From NCBI GenBank assembly GCA_963699015.1, contig CAVOSX010000008.1:806001-870000 (forward strand): 64,000 bases of DNA. Reading direction: 5' to 3'. The position numbers were made by a program, and so were the translations under genes. The DNA is from PALSA-505 sp963699015 (GTDB lineage Bacteria > Actinomycetota > Actinomycetes > Streptosporangiales > Streptosporangiaceae). The notes below the pieces were generated by a model. It made no database searches. It had not been told where the DNA came from and saw only the letters and a list, made by a program, of their open reading frames with translations. Shown in pieces: positions 25,476 through 34,552 of this stretch. Every line of letters starts with the position of its first letter. The stretch's first letter is position 1.

Positions 25476-26388
25476 CTCGCTGCGCCTCGTCGAGCAGCCA
25501 GGAGAAGTCCGGGCCGGTCATGGCGCGGGCTGCCGCCTCATAGCGCTCCATGGCCCAGGACCAGAAATCGAAGTCGAGCGGGCTGGCGCTGGCCTGGATG
25601 GATCCCCACAGCGTCCACCCGTACTTGGCAGCGATGCCGAGCAGCCGGGCCCGGGCGACCTTGCTGCGCAGCGGCCGGCCGTAGTACTCGCTGACCAGCT
25701 CGGCCAGCCCGTCGACATCCAGGCCGCACTCGCTCCAGATGTTGCCGAGCTCGAAGCACGGGTCGTTGTTGCCCGAGTACTCGTAGTCGATCAGCCAGAT
25801 CCGGTCGCCGTCGTCGATGAAGTTTCCCGCCAGCAGGTCGTTGTTGCAGGGCACCAGGGCGGCCGGACGCACGGCGAGCGCCCGCCGGATGGCGTCGAAG
25901 CGCGGCATCAGGCCGGCGTATCCGGACGGGAGCCTGAACCGCCTGGCCAGGACCAGCGCAAGGTATCGCCGCTGGATGTCGAACATGTTGAACTCGTTGC
26001 CGAACGGCTGCGCCGCGTGCAGCCGGCGGCAGGCCCGGGCGACCCGGGTGATGTTGCCCGGCGCGGACAGGTCCGCATTGGTGAAGGTGCGACCCTCGAT
26101 GTAGCCGATCACCAGGACGCCGGCCTCGGGCCGGTACTCGATCACCGGCGCGGCCGCGCCCGCCGCGGCCGCGGCCGCCGTGTTCCGGCACTCGTGATCC
26201 CGGTTGATAGCCAGCAGTTCGGCGCCACTGCTGAACACCCGGGCGACGAAAGTGCCGGCCGGCGTGCTGACCTTGTAGTTGCGGTTGGTCAGGCCGCCGT
26301 TCAGCCGCTGCACCGAGCGCGGCGAGCCGGCCAGGCTCGGCACCCGGTCGAACAGCGCGCCGAGATCGCCGTGCAGGTCGTCGGCCAT
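25468..26388 (-). CDS. Choline/ethanolamine-kinase-like phosphotransferase
   Basis: This 306-residue kinase has the LicA/choline kinase pattern: nucleotide-site RLNGGLTNRNYKV, the catalytic loop PCNNDLLAGNF with Asn in place of the usual His before Asn-Asp, and the metal loop IWLIDYEYSGNNDPCFELGN. It likely phosphorylates a small amino alcohol or a related compound. ATG 26388 fits family starts; a longer open frame reaches 26481 but is basic and unconserved. It is the first gene of a two-gene operon with the flavoprotein. Confidence 0.9.
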   Translation of the reverse strand: MADDLHGDLGALFDRVPSLAGSPRSVQRLNGGLTNRNYKVSTPAGTFVARVFSSGAELLAINRDHECRNTAAAAAAGAAAPVIEYRPEAGVLVIGYIEGRTFTNADLSAPGNITRVARACRRLHAAQPFGNEFNMFDIQRRYLALVLARRFRLPSGYAGLMPRFDAIRRALAVRPAALVPCNNDLLAGNFIDDGDRIWLIDYEYSGNNDPCFELGNIWSECGLDVDGLAELVSEYYGRPLRSKVARARLLGIAAKYGWTLWGSIQASASPLDFDFWSWAMERYEAAARAMTGPDFSWLLDEAQRDD

Positions 26389-26485
26389 CGACGCGGTCCC
26401 TCGCCTTCTGCTCAGGCGCCTTCCGCGGCCCCGGCCAGCGGGCGCCGAGGCGCTGGATGCAGCGTAAGTCCTGGAGGGCATAAAG

Positions 26486-26493
26486 GTCTAGAC
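26486..26493. promoter_or_regulatory. Candidate HutC/DasR-type operator GTCTAGAC
   Basis: GTCTAGAC is a perfect 8-bp palindrome in the divergent region between the kinase operon and the permease gene. It is the core of the DasR/NagR site (TGGTCTAGACCA). The HutC-type regulator encoded two genes away is the natural candidate to bind here. The outer bases are not symmetric, so this is tentative. Confidence 0.4.
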
Positions 26494-26680
26494 AAAAGAG
26501 CGGACGGGGCCGCGACTGCGAATGGCTATCGGTACATTACGCGGGGTTATCTGCGAACCTACTGCGACATTAGGTCAATTCTGAGACGGGGCAAGGCGCA
26601 GAAACGTATGGACAATTACCGGGGGCGGGCTTACGCTACGGCTCAAACCGCAGCCTCATTCCCCGCTGGGAAGGCATCCG

Positions 26681-28217
26681 ATGAGCGCCAGCGACGCCGG
26701 TACGACCGACCACGAGCGTGATTCGGCCGACCTGGCTCGCTTCGGCTACCAGCAAGAGCTCAAACGCTCGCTGGGAGTGTTCAGTTCTTTCGCCGTGGCG
26801 TTCAGCTACATCTCCCCGTCGACCGGGATTTTCACGCTGTTCGCCCTGGGCCTCGGCACCATCGGCGGGGTGTTCATCTGGACCTGGCCGGTCGTGGCCA
26901 TCGGCCAGTTCATCGTCGCGCTCAACTTCGCCGAGGTGTCGAGCCATTACCCGGTGGCGGGCTCGGTCTTCCAGTGGACGAAATACCTGTCCAGCCGCAC
27001 CTACTCCTGGTTTACCGGCTGGATCTACCTGTTCGCCGGGATCCTGACAGTGACCGCGGTGGTGGCCACGCTGCCGCTCGCGCTGATCCCCGCGCTCAAC
27101 GGGCTCGGCTGGCACAGCCTGAACGGCGCTGACCTGCATACCCAGGAGATCATCGCGCTCATCACGCTGGTCGTCATCGCCCTGCTGAACATCTACGGCG
27201 TGCGGCTGGTGGCGATCATCAATAACACCGGGGTGCTATTCGAGATCCTGGGCATGTTCGTCTTCGCGCTGGTGCTGCTGGCCTTCCACAACCACCAGGG
27301 CATCGGCGTGGTCACCAACAGCGCCGGCCTCCCGGTAACCGGCAGCACGTTCGTCGCCGCGATGTTCATGAGCCTGTTCGTGATCTACGGCTTCGACACC
27401 GCGTCGAACGCTGGCCGAGGAGACGCGCGACCCGCGCCGCAACGCACCCAAGGCTGTACTCGCGTCGGTGATCGGAGCGTTCGTCATCGGGGGCGTGTTC
27501 CTGCTCGGAACGCTGATGGCGATCCCCAACATGCACACGGCGATCACCGGCCTGTGGGGTCCCGCGCAGATCATCGACGCCAACTTCTCCTCGCCTTTCG
27601 CCACGCTGTACCTGCTCGTGGTCTCGGCGGCGATCTTCGTCTGCTGCCTGTCGATCCTGGCGGCCACGATCCGGCTGTGTTTCGGGATGTCGCGCGATCG
27701 CCAGCTGCCTGTCTCCCGGCCGCTGGCCCGGGTCGCACCCAGTCTGCACACGCCCGTCTGGACGTGTGTGGCGGTAGCCGCGCTCGCGGCGGTGCCGTTC
27801 TTGAAGTACTCGGGGGCCGGCACCATCGCGATCGCGGCTACCGGCATGATCTACCTCAGTTATTTCCTCGGCAACCTGGTGATCATGCGGGCCCGCCTGC
27901 GCGGCTGGCCCAAGGCGAGCGCGCCGTTCCGGCTCGGCCGCTGGGGCCTGCCGGTGAACATCGTCGCGCTGGTGTACGGCGGCGCGATGCTGGTCAACTT
28001 CGCCTGGCCGCGCGTGGCCAGCAACCCGAAGCCGGAGCAGACCGACGGGTTGCTCAGCTTCGGCTGGAGCGTCCTGAACAAGATCCCGATCCTGTGGACG
28101 GTGGTGATCGGCATCACGCTGATCGGAGCGATCTACTACCTGGTCGCCGGCCGTCGGCAGCCGTTTACGCCCGTGGCGCCGCCTGCTGAAGAGGCCCCGG
28201 CCGCCGGGACGCGGTGA
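26681..28217 (+). pseudogene. APC family amino acid/amine permease, frameshifted
   Basis: This is a 12-helix APC transporter, 511 residues once repaired. Helix 1 has the family substrate loop SYISPSTGIF; later parts include YGFDTAS and the second half with FCLSILAATIRL-like helices and MSRDRQLP. After YGFDTAS the frame breaks near 27408: dropping one of two adjacent A residues restores DTASTLAEETRDPRRNAPK, the usual APC loop. It ends overlapping the GntR gene by GTGA. The context suggests uptake of the compound handled by the divergent kinase and flavoprotein. Confidence 0.88.
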
Positions 28218-28996
28218 TGCAGCCGCAGCAGACCCTCAACGGCCTGCCGCCCAGGATCGCGCGAGGCCCCGGTACCACCGTGCACACCCAGATCGAGGAC
28301 TGGCTGGCCGGAGCCATCGCGGCGGGCAGGCTCGCGGCGGGTGACCGGCTGCCTGCCGAGCAGCAACTAGCCGTGTGGTTCGGTGTCAGCCGGATGACGC
28401 TGCGCCACGCGCTTGCCGAGCTGGCCCGGCGCGGCCTCGTGACCAGGACCGTCGGGCGCGGCGGCGGAACCTTTATCGCCGAGCCCAAGCTGGACCAGGA
28501 CTTCACCACCCTGGCCGGGTTCTCCGAGCAGCTGCGCCGTCACGGGATGACGCCCGGCGCCCGGGTGCTGGCCGCGACCGAGCACCCGGCCGGGCCGGCC
28601 ACCGCGGCGGCGCTGCAGATCACCGAGTACGACCCGGTGTACGCGGTGCGGCGGATCAGGCTCGCCGACGGCAGGCCGCTGGTGCTCGAGCATTCGCACT
28701 TCCCCGCGGCCGCGTTCCCCGACATGCTGCGGTGCAGGCTGGACGGCTCGCTGTACGAACTGCTCGAGATCAGGTACGGTCAGCGGCCGCACCGGGCCAG
28801 GGAACGGCTCGAGCCGGTGACCGCCAGCGTGCGCGAGGCAGAGGCGCTGGAGGTAGAGGAGGGCGCCCCGCTCATGCTGGTCGAGCGCACGGCTTACGCG
28901 CAGGACGGCAGGCCGCTGGAGTTCGCCCGCGATCTGTTCCGCGGCGACCGGACCCGGGTCGTCGTCTGGACATCGGAACTGGCCGGCGACCTGTAA
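28214..28996 (+). CDS. GntR/HutC family regulator with UTRA domain
   Basis: This 260-residue regulator has an N-terminal winged helix (about residues 22-90, with RLPAEQQLAVWFGVSRMTLR and TVGRGGGTFIAEP) and a C-terminal UTRA ligand domain (about 110-250, with YAVRRIRLADGRPLVLEHS and LEFARDLFRGDRTRV). GTG 28214 overlaps the permease stop. Regulators of this group bind GTCTAGAC-like sites, and one lies in the divergent region of this locus. The ligand is probably the transported compound or its phosphate (inference). Confidence 0.93.
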   Translation: MMQPQQTLNGLPPRIARGPGTTVHTQIEDWLAGAIAAGRLAAGDRLPAEQQLAVWFGVSRMTLRHALAELARRGLVTRTVGRGGGTFIAEPKLDQDFTTLAGFSEQLRRHGMTPGARVLAATEHPAGPATAAALQITEYDPVYAVRRIRLADGRPLVLEHSHFPAAAFPDMLRCRLDGSLYELLEIRYGQRPHRARERLEPVTASVREAEALEVEEGAPLMLVERTAYAQDGRPLEFARDLFRGDRTRVVVWTSELAGDL

Positions 28997-29010
28997 TTCC
29001 TGCCGGGCTA

Positions 29011-29457
29011 TCAACCGCTCAGCAGGGGCGAGGAGATGATGAAGTCCGCGGTGGCGCGGTTGCAGGCGATCGGGATATTCCACAGCACGGCAATCCGCAC
29101 CAGGGCCTTCACGTCCGAGTCGTGCGGCTGCGGGGCCAGCGGATCCCAGAAGAAGACCAGCAGGTCGATGTCTCCCTCGGCGATCCTCGACCCGATCTGC
29201 TGGTCGCCGCCGAGCGGGCCGCTCTGGAAACGGGTCACCCCGATGTCAAGCTCGTCCTGCAGCATGCGCCCGGTCGAGCCGGTGGCGAACAGGTCGTGCC
29301 GGCCGAGCAGGTCACGGTTGTACCGCGCCCACTCGAGCAGGTCCTCCTTCTTATCGTCGTGCGCGACCAGGGCGATGCGCCGGCGCCGTGGCTTGCTGTG
29401 TTCCTGGCGGCCGTCCGGGCCGCCGGACGCGATGGTGCGGACTTTCTCGGTCGTCAC
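29011..29457 (-). CDS. mgsA: Methylglyoxal synthase
   Basis: MgsA converts dihydroxyacetone phosphate to methylglyoxal, a glycolytic bypass. The 148-residue protein shows the complete family path: RIALVAHDDKK, the phosphate loop ATGSTG, the catalytic SGPLGGDQQIG with its Asp, FFWDPLAPQPHDSDVKAL and NIPIACNRATADF. The first 26 residues are a basic extension not found in the core enzyme. It converges with the GntR gene. Confidence 0.95.
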   Translation of the reverse strand: MTTEKVRTIASGGPDGRQEHSKPRRRRIALVAHDDKKEDLLEWARYNRDLLGRHDLFATGSTGRMLQDELDIGVTRFQSGPLGGDQQIGSRIAEGDIDLLVFFWDPLAPQPHDSDVKALVRIAVLWNIPIACNRATADFIISSPLLSG

Positions 29458-29567
29458 CGCTCCAGTCTGCCCGCTGGATGTTGCCGCGAAGGCACGCGCG
29501 CGTTATCAGCGTGTGTACTTCGCGGCATGGCCCGGGCGCCGGTCAGCCGGCCGGCCGGCGCGGCCGG

Positions 29568-32552
29568 TCAGCGGGCCACGATGTTCGCGATCCGGCCGGG
29601 CACGATGACGATGCGCTGTACCGTCAGGCCGTCGGTATGACGGGCATAGTCCGGATGCCGGGTCAGCTGCCCGCGGATCTCTTCCTCGTCGGCATCGCCC
29701 GCGACCTCGATCTGGAAGCGCCGCTTCCCGTTGACCTGAACCGGCATGACGACCGACTTCTCGGCCGCCAGCGCCTCGTCGAACTGCGGGAAGGGCTCGT
29801 AGGCCAGCGACTGCGGGTGTCCCATCCGCGACCACAGGGTCTCGGCGATGTGAGGCGCGAGCGGTGCCACCATGAGGACCAGCGGCTCGGCCAGGGCCCG
29901 GGCGATGATCCCGTCCCTGGACACGAGCCTGCCCGCGTGGTTGTTCAGCTCGATCAGCCGCGCAATGGCGGTGTTGAACCGCATTTCGGCGAAGTCGCGC
30001 CGCACTATCTTGATCGTCCGGTGCAGCCGCCGCTCCGCCTCCTCGTCGAGCGGCTTGTCCGCGACCAGCAGATCACCGGTCTGCTCGTCGACGATGTTCC
30101 GCCACAGCCGCTGCAGGAAGCGGTAGACGCCCACCATGTCGTCGGTCTGCCACGGCCGGTCCGCGTCGAGCGGGCCCATGGCCATCTCGTACAGCCGGAG
30201 CGTGTCCGCGCCGTAGGTCGCGTAGATATCGTCCGGGGTAACCGCGTTCTTCAGGCTCTTGCCCATCTTCCCGGCCCGCGGCCGGACCGGCGCCCCGTGA
30301 AACAGGAACCGGTCATCGTCGGCCTTGACCACGTCGGCCGCCTGCACGTACATGCCGCGCGCGTCCAGGTAGGCGTCCGCCAGGATGTAACCCTGGTTGT
30401 ACAGCCGCCTGAACGGCTCCTTGGTGGACACATAGCCCAGGTCGTACAGCACCTTGTGCCAGAAGCGGGCGTAGAGCAGGTGCAGCACGGCGTGCTCTAC
30501 GCCGCCGACGTACAGGTCCACGCCACCCTCGCCGGGCGGGGTGCCGGGCGCGACCATCCAGTACCGCTCGATGTCCGGATCCACCAGGCGCTGGTCGTTG
30601 GTCGGGTCGAGATAGCGCAGGTAGTACCAGCATGAGCCGGCCCACTGCGGCATCGTGTTGAGCTCGCGCCGGTAGCGCCTCGGGCCGTCGCCGAGGTCAA
30701 GCTCGACCTCGGCCCAGTCGGTGGCGCGGGCCAGCGGCGGCACCGGGTCGCTGTTCTCGTCCTGCTGCGGCTCGGGCCGGAAGTCGGACATCTCCGGCAG
30801 CTCGACCGGCAGCAGTTCCTCGGGCACCGCGATGGGCTCCCCGTCGGCGTCGTAGACGATCGGGAATGGCTCGCCCCAGTAACGCTGGCGGGAAAAAAGC
30901 CAGTCCCGCAGCCGGTAGGACCGCTCGTAGTGCCCTGCGCCGTGCTCGCTGAGCCAGCGGATGGCATCGTCGATCGCGGCGTCCTTGCCCAGTCCGGTCC
31001 AGTCGATCCCGGGTATGTGCAGGTCCAGGTAGCCGTGCTCGCCGACGTAGGCCTCTGGCCACTGGGCCGGCGGCGTGTCCTGGCTGATCCCGTGCTCGCT
31101 GAACCAGTCGGCGGGCGGCTCGAGGACAGCCCGGATCGGCAGGCCGAACTTCTGCGCGAACTCGAAGTCACGCTCGTCGTGCGCGGGCACCGCCATGATC
31201 GCGCCGGTGCCGTACCCCATGAGCACGTAGTCGGCCGCGAACACCGGGATCGGCTCGCCGGTCATCGGGTTGACGGCGTAGGAGCCGGTGAAGACCCCGG
31301 TCTTCTGGAAGCCTTCCTGTACCCGCTGCCGGTCGGTCAGCAGCGCCGATGCCTCCCGGTAGGCCTGGACCGCTGCCGCCGGAGTCCAGTCGCCGGCAAG
31401 GTCGTGGTTTCCCTCCGGATAGCGCCAGGCCTGCGGCGTGCCCTCGGGCCACCGGCCGCCGGATGTCAGCTCGTCCACCAGCGGGTGTTCGGGGGCCAGC
31501 ACCATGTAAGTAGCGCCGGCCAGCGTGTCGGGGCGGGTGGTGTATACGCGGATCTTCGACTGCGATCCGGCCACCGGGAACTCGATGCTGGCGCCGTGAC
31601 TCGGCCCGATCCAGTTCCGCTGCATGGTCTTGATCGACTCCGGCCAGTCGAGCAGGTCAAGGTCGGCGAGCAGCCGTTCGGCGTAGGCGGTGATCCGCAG
31701 CATCCACTGCCGCAGCGGCCGCCGGTACACCGGGTAGTTGCCGATGTCGCTGCGGCCGTCGGGGGTGATCTCCTCGTTGGCCAGCACCGTGCCCAGGCCC
31801 GGGCACCAGTTGACCAGCTCCTCGGAAATGTAGGCCAGGCGGTAGCCGTCGATGACCTGGCGCCGCTGCAGCTCGGTCAGCTCGGCCCACGCCCGGCCGT
31901 CCGGGTTGGCCTGGCTGACCGGTTCCCGGGTTCCCGACTCGAATTCGGCGGCCAGCTCGGTAATCGGCCGGGCGCGCCCGGCGTCGTGGTCGAACCAGCT
32001 GTTGAAGATCTGCAGGAAGATCCACTGCGTCCACCGGTAGTAGCGGACGTCGGTGGTCGCGAACTCACGGCGGTCATCGTGACCCAGCCCGAGCCGCCGC
32101 AGCTGGCGCTGCATGTTGGCGATGTTGTGCTGGGTGGTAATCGCCGGATGCTGTCCGGTGTCGAGTGCGTACTGCTCGGCCGGCAGCCCGAACGCGTCAT
32201 AGCCGAACGGGTGCAGCACGTTGCGGCCCATCATGCGCAAGAAGCGCGCGAACACATCGGTCCCGATGTAGCCGAGTGGATGGCCGACATGCAGTCCCGC
32301 GCCGCTGGGGTAGGGGAACATGTCCATGACAAAGAACTTCGGCTGGCCGGCGACCTGGTCGAAGCCGTTCGACAGCGGCCCCGACGGGTTCGGCGCGTTG
32401 AATGTTCCCTCGGCCCGCCAGTACTCCTGCCAGTGCCGCTCGATTTCGCTGGCGAGCCGCGCGTCGTAGCGGAACGGAGGGTGGTCGTCGGGCTGCGCGC
32501 CGGATGCAGTGTCGCTGTGGTCCGGTCCGGGGCGGCTGGCGCTCTCGGTCAT
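29568..32552 (-). CDS. leuS: Leucyl-tRNA synthetase
   Basis: LeuRS charges leucine tRNAs. The 994-residue class I enzyme has its HIGH motif as HVGH (residues 88-91), the CP1 editing domain with the TRPDTLAGATYMVLAPEHPL block near 330, and KMGKSLKN in place of KMSKS near 755. The anticodon-binding and C-terminal domains are present. Upstream lie a Leu-rich leader peptide and a terminator hairpin, so expression is likely attenuated when leucyl-tRNA is plentiful. Confidence 0.97.
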   Translation of the reverse strand: MTESASRPGPDHSDTASGAQPDDHPPFRYDARLASEIERHWQEYWRAEGTFNAPNPSGPLSNGFDQVAGQPKFFVMDMFPYPSGAGLHVGHPLGYIGTDVFARFLRMMGRNVLHPFGYDAFGLPAEQYALDTGQHPAITTQHNIANMQRQLRRLGLGHDDRREFATTDVRYYRWTQWIFLQIFNSWFDHDAGRARPITELAAEFESGTREPVSQANPDGRAWAELTELQRRQVIDGYRLAYISEELVNWCPGLGTVLANEEITPDGRSDIGNYPVYRRPLRQWMLRITAYAERLLADLDLLDWPESIKTMQRNWIGPSHGASIEFPVAGSQSKIRVYTTRPDTLAGATYMVLAPEHPLVDELTSGGRWPEGTPQAWRYPEGNHDLAGDWTPAAAVQAYREASALLTDRQRVQEGFQKTGVFTGSYAVNPMTGEPIPVFAADYVLMGYGTGAIMAVPAHDERDFEFAQKFGLPIRAVLEPPADWFSEHGISQDTPPAQWPEAYVGEHGYLDLHIPGIDWTGLGKDAAIDDAIRWLSEHGAGHYERSYRLRDWLFSRQRYWGEPFPIVYDADGEPIAVPEELLPVELPEMSDFRPEPQQDENSDPVPPLARATDWAEVELDLGDGPRRYRRELNTMPQWAGSCWYYLRYLDPTNDQRLVDPDIERYWMVAPGTPPGEGGVDLYVGGVEHAVLHLLYARFWHKVLYDLGYVSTKEPFRRLYNQGYILADAYLDARGMYVQAADVVKADDDRFLFHGAPVRPRAGKMGKSLKNAVTPDDIYATYGADTLRLYEMAMGPLDADRPWQTDDMVGVYRFLQRLWRNIVDEQTGDLLVADKPLDEEAERRLHRTIKIVRRDFAEMRFNTAIARLIELNNHAGRLVSRDGIIARALAEPLVLMVAPLAPHIAETLWSRMGHPQSLAYEPFPQFDEALAAEKSVVMPVQVNGKRRFQIEVAGDADEEEIRGQLTRHPDYARHTDGLTVQRIVIVPGRIANIVAR

Positions 32553-32584
32553 GAGGTTCTCACCACGATCGATCTGGTCTCATC

Positions 32585-32609
32585 AAAAAGCCCCTCGGAT
32601 ACGAGGGGC
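32585..32609 (-). terminator. Attenuator hairpin upstream of leuS
   Basis: On the minus strand an 8-bp perfect stem GCCCCTCG/CGAGGGGC with a four-base loop is followed by TTTTT, a textbook intrinsic terminator rare in such GC-rich DNA. It lies 33 bases before the leuS start and 20 bases after the leader peptide stop codon. Confidence 0.85.
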
Positions 32610-32629
32610 CGCCACGCTGGCTCAGAGCG

Positions 32630-32668
32630 TCAGCGCGGCATGCTAAGGAGCAGCTCTGCGGCTCGCAT
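32630..32668 (-). CDS. leuS leader peptide MRAAELLLSMPR
   Basis: A 12-residue frame (ATG 32668, TGA 32630-32632) contains three consecutive leucine codons (CTG CTC CTT). CAGAGC within it can pair with GCTCTG just after its stop, and an intrinsic terminator follows. Stalling of the ribosome at the leucine codons when charged tRNA-Leu is low would change this folding and let transcription pass into leuS. A TAACCT -10 box lies seven bases before the ATG, so the leader itself appears leaderless. Confidence 0.85.
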   Translation of the reverse strand: MRAAELLLSMPR

Positions 32669-32675
32669 GGGATCC

Positions 32676-32681
32676 AGGTTA
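32676..32681 (-). promoter_or_regulatory. -10 box of the leuS leader transcript
   Basis: TAACCT on the minus strand ends seven bases before the ATG of the leader peptide, matching the TANNNT pattern and spacing of the leaderless transcripts in this window. Confidence 0.5.
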
Positions 32682-32737
32682 TCGCAGCGCTGGCCAGGCA
32701 GCATCCTGAACCAGCCCGGATTCCGCCCGGTCAGCGC

Positions 32738-32815
32738 CCTCGCGTGTCCCGGCGCCGGGTCAGGCCCGGCCCGGCCGCCGGGAGGGCGACCTCGCGTGTC
32801 CCGGCGCCGGATCGG
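32738..32815. repeat. Two direct copies of a 20-bp GC-rich repeat
   Basis: CTCGCGTGTCCCGGCGCCGG occurs twice about 50 bases apart between the leuS leader and the membrane protein gene, separated by GC-rich filler. Its role is unknown; no gene is visible here. Confidence 0.6.
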
Positions 32816-32822
32816 GCTCCGG

Positions 32823-33773
32823 TCAGCCGCCGGAGACGGTGACTTCGTGCCACAGCCCGCCGTTGAGGTTGATGTTGTTGCCGTGCGCCTGCCCGGGGCC
32901 GCTGTCGGCGATGTAGGTGTACAGCGGGTGGCTGTTGTAGGTGATCTGGCTCGAGCCGTCGGTGCGCTTGATGGTGCCAAACTTTCCGGCTATGCCGGAG
33001 CCCTCGGCCGCAGTCCCGTTGACCGGGGGCCAGTACGCGGCGCAGCTGCCGTAGCACTTCGACGTCGTCGGGGTATCAGGAGCGAACCAGTAGAGAGTGA
33101 GGCCCTTGGCGTTGGTCAGCACCTTCACGCCGCCGATCGTCGTGGTCTTCAGCCCCCCGCCGCTAGAGGCGGCCGCGCTGGCGCCGCCGGCCGCCCCGGC
33201 GACCGACACTCCGAACAGGACCAGGGCCAGCACCGCCAGGCCCGCGGCCGCCAGGCCCGCGGCCTTGACGGCCGAGGCCGGGATCTGGGAGAAGGCTCTC
33301 TCCTCGGCCTGTCCGCTGTCGCGGGCCGGGGTGGGTATCAGGGCATACGCGGCCAGCGCGGCGAAGGCGGCTACCTCGATGATGCCCGCCACGATCCCGG
33401 CGGTGGTGCGCACCTCCTTGAATCCGAACAAGCCGATCCACACCGACAGGATGTAACCGCCGAGCACGGCGAGTGCGAACAGCCCCCCGGCCAGGGCAGC
33501 CAGCCTGCTGCCCGGAGCCTGCAGGAGACCCAGTACCAGTATGACCAGGGCGAGGGCGAAGGCCGTGATGATCTGCAGCAGGAAGAGCCAGCCGATGGTG
33601 GGGATCGTGCGGTAGCCGGTCAGGTACAGGTCAAGGTGCATGGCTCCGGTGGCGAAGAGCAAGCCCGATCCCGCCACCAGCAGCGTCCCCCTGCGCCAGT
33701 CGAGTGTCGGCGATCCGGGTTCTTGCGTCACGGCCCGGGTGGTTCCTGTCATAGCGCTTCCCCGTCGTGTCAT
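32823..33773 (-). CDS. Multi-helix membrane protein with C-terminal COG4315 secreted repeat
   Basis: The 316-residue protein has five hydrophobic segments in its first 200 residues (for example LLVAGSGLLFATGAMHL and AALAGGLFALAVLGGYILSV). It ends in the secreted repeat of COG4315/PF03640: LTNAKGLTLYWFAPD, then CYGSCAAYWPPV with two Cys, and NSHPLYTYIADSGPGQAHGN. The repeat's function is not known; it probably faces outside the cell. The next gene upstream encodes a lipoprotein with the same repeat. A perfect palindrome lies about 45 bases before the start. Confidence 0.85.
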   Translation of the reverse strand: MTRRGSAMTGTTRAVTQEPGSPTLDWRRGTLLVAGSGLLFATGAMHLDLYLTGYRTIPTIGWLFLLQIITAFALALVILVLGLLQAPGSRLAALAGGLFALAVLGGYILSVWIGLFGFKEVRTTAGIVAGIIEVAAFAALAAYALIPTPARDSGQAEERAFSQIPASAVKAAGLAAAGLAVLALVLFGVSVAGAAGGASAAASSGGGLKTTTIGGVKVLTNAKGLTLYWFAPDTPTTSKCYGSCAAYWPPVNGTAAEGSGIAGKFGTIKRTDGSSQITYNSHPLYTYIADSGPGQAHGNNINLNGGLWHEVTVSGG

Positions 33774-33817
33774 CGTGCCTTCCCGTCCGTGTCTTCAGGT
33801 CTTCCCGCCGGCGCCTT

Positions 33818-33837
33818 GGCGTAAGCACTTTTACGCC
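33818..33837. promoter_or_regulatory. Perfect 7-6-7 palindrome, candidate operator
   Basis: GGCGTAA, a six-base spacer and TTACGCC form a perfect inverted repeat 45 bases upstream of the membrane protein start. The size and symmetry suit a dimeric repressor; the binding protein is unknown. Confidence 0.5.
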
Positions 33838-33840
33838 ATC

Positions 33841-33888
33841 GCCGGCGGACCAGGGCAGCGGGAGGGCACACGCTGCCCTGGCGCCGGC
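33841..33888. terminator. Long GC hairpin, possible terminator of the lipoprotein gene
   Basis: An 11-bp perfect stem CCAGGGCAGCG/CGCTGCCCTGG with a ten-base loop is extended by a further 7-bp GCCGGCG/CGCCGGC stem across a two-base bulge. No T run follows. It stands between two genes on the minus strand and could stop or attenuate transcription. The rest of 33774-34021 holds no gene. Confidence 0.55.
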
Positions 33889-34021
33889 GACAGCAGCCGC
33901 AGCCTGGGCCTGACGGCCGCGGCAGCTGCCGGGCGGTACGAGAGCAGCCATCAGGCCTGGGGCCGGCTGCTCTCGCCGCCTGGTCATTCTGCGATCCGGC
34001 TTGGTGCCAGGTTCGGCTGGC

Positions 34022-34552
34022 TCAGTACCCGTAGCCTCCGGCGCCGGAGCTCGAGGAGCTGCTCGCGTGCGCGGCCGCGGCTGTGCCGGACACGGCGGCC
34101 ACGTGCCACACCCCGCCAGACAGGTTCAGGCCGTTGCCCTTGTCCTGCCCGGGGGCGGTGTCACCGACGTAGGTGTACAGCGGGTGCCCGTTCCAGGTCG
34201 CCTCGATGGTGCCGTCGGATCGCTTGGTCGTGGCGAACGTGCCCTTGACGCCGGCTGCCGTCACGGGCCCCTTCACGGGCGGCCAGAAGTGCGCGCACGT
34301 CGCGTTGCAGTTCGACTTGTTCATGCCGTCGATGGCGAAGGTGTAGAGGGTGAAGCCCTTGGCGTTGGTCAGGACCGTCGCACTGCCGATCTTGGTGGTC
34401 TTCACGACGTTCGATGTGCTGGCCGCTGCCGACCCCGAGCTCGTGGATCCCGCTGAGGAACCTGAACTGCCGCCGCTCCCCGAGCTACCGCAGGCCGCAA
34501 CGGCGAGGGTGGCGACTGCGAAGGCGGACGTCGCCCACCATCGGTTACGCAT
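34022..34552 (-). CDS. Lipoprotein with COG4315 secreted repeat
   Basis: This 176-residue protein has a signal peptide with lipobox (ATLAVAACG, lipidated Cys21), a Ser/Gly linker, and a COG4315/PF03640 repeat with ATVLTNAKGFTLYTFAID, CNATCAHFWPPV and NGHPLYTYVGDTAPG. The tail is Ser/Gly rich and ends in GGYGY. It should be anchored to the outer face of the membrane. Function unknown. The repeat matches the C-terminal domain of the next gene, so the two probably act together. Confidence 0.92.
   Translation of the reverse strand: MRNRWWATSAFAVATLAVAACGSSGSGGSSGSSAGSTSSGSAAASTSNVVKTTKIGSATVLTNAKGFTLYTFAIDGMNKSNCNATCAHFWPPVKGPVTAAGVKGTFATTKRSDGTIEATWNGHPLYTYVGDTAPGQDKGNGLNLSGGVWHVAAVSGTAAAAHASSSSSSGAGGYGY

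Noticed and set aside
30930..33824. Very long plus-strand open frame opposite leuS (964 codons)
   Set aside because: It is the antisense shadow of leuS and its neighbours, common in GC-rich DNA. Composition is Arg/Gly/Val-rich without any domain.
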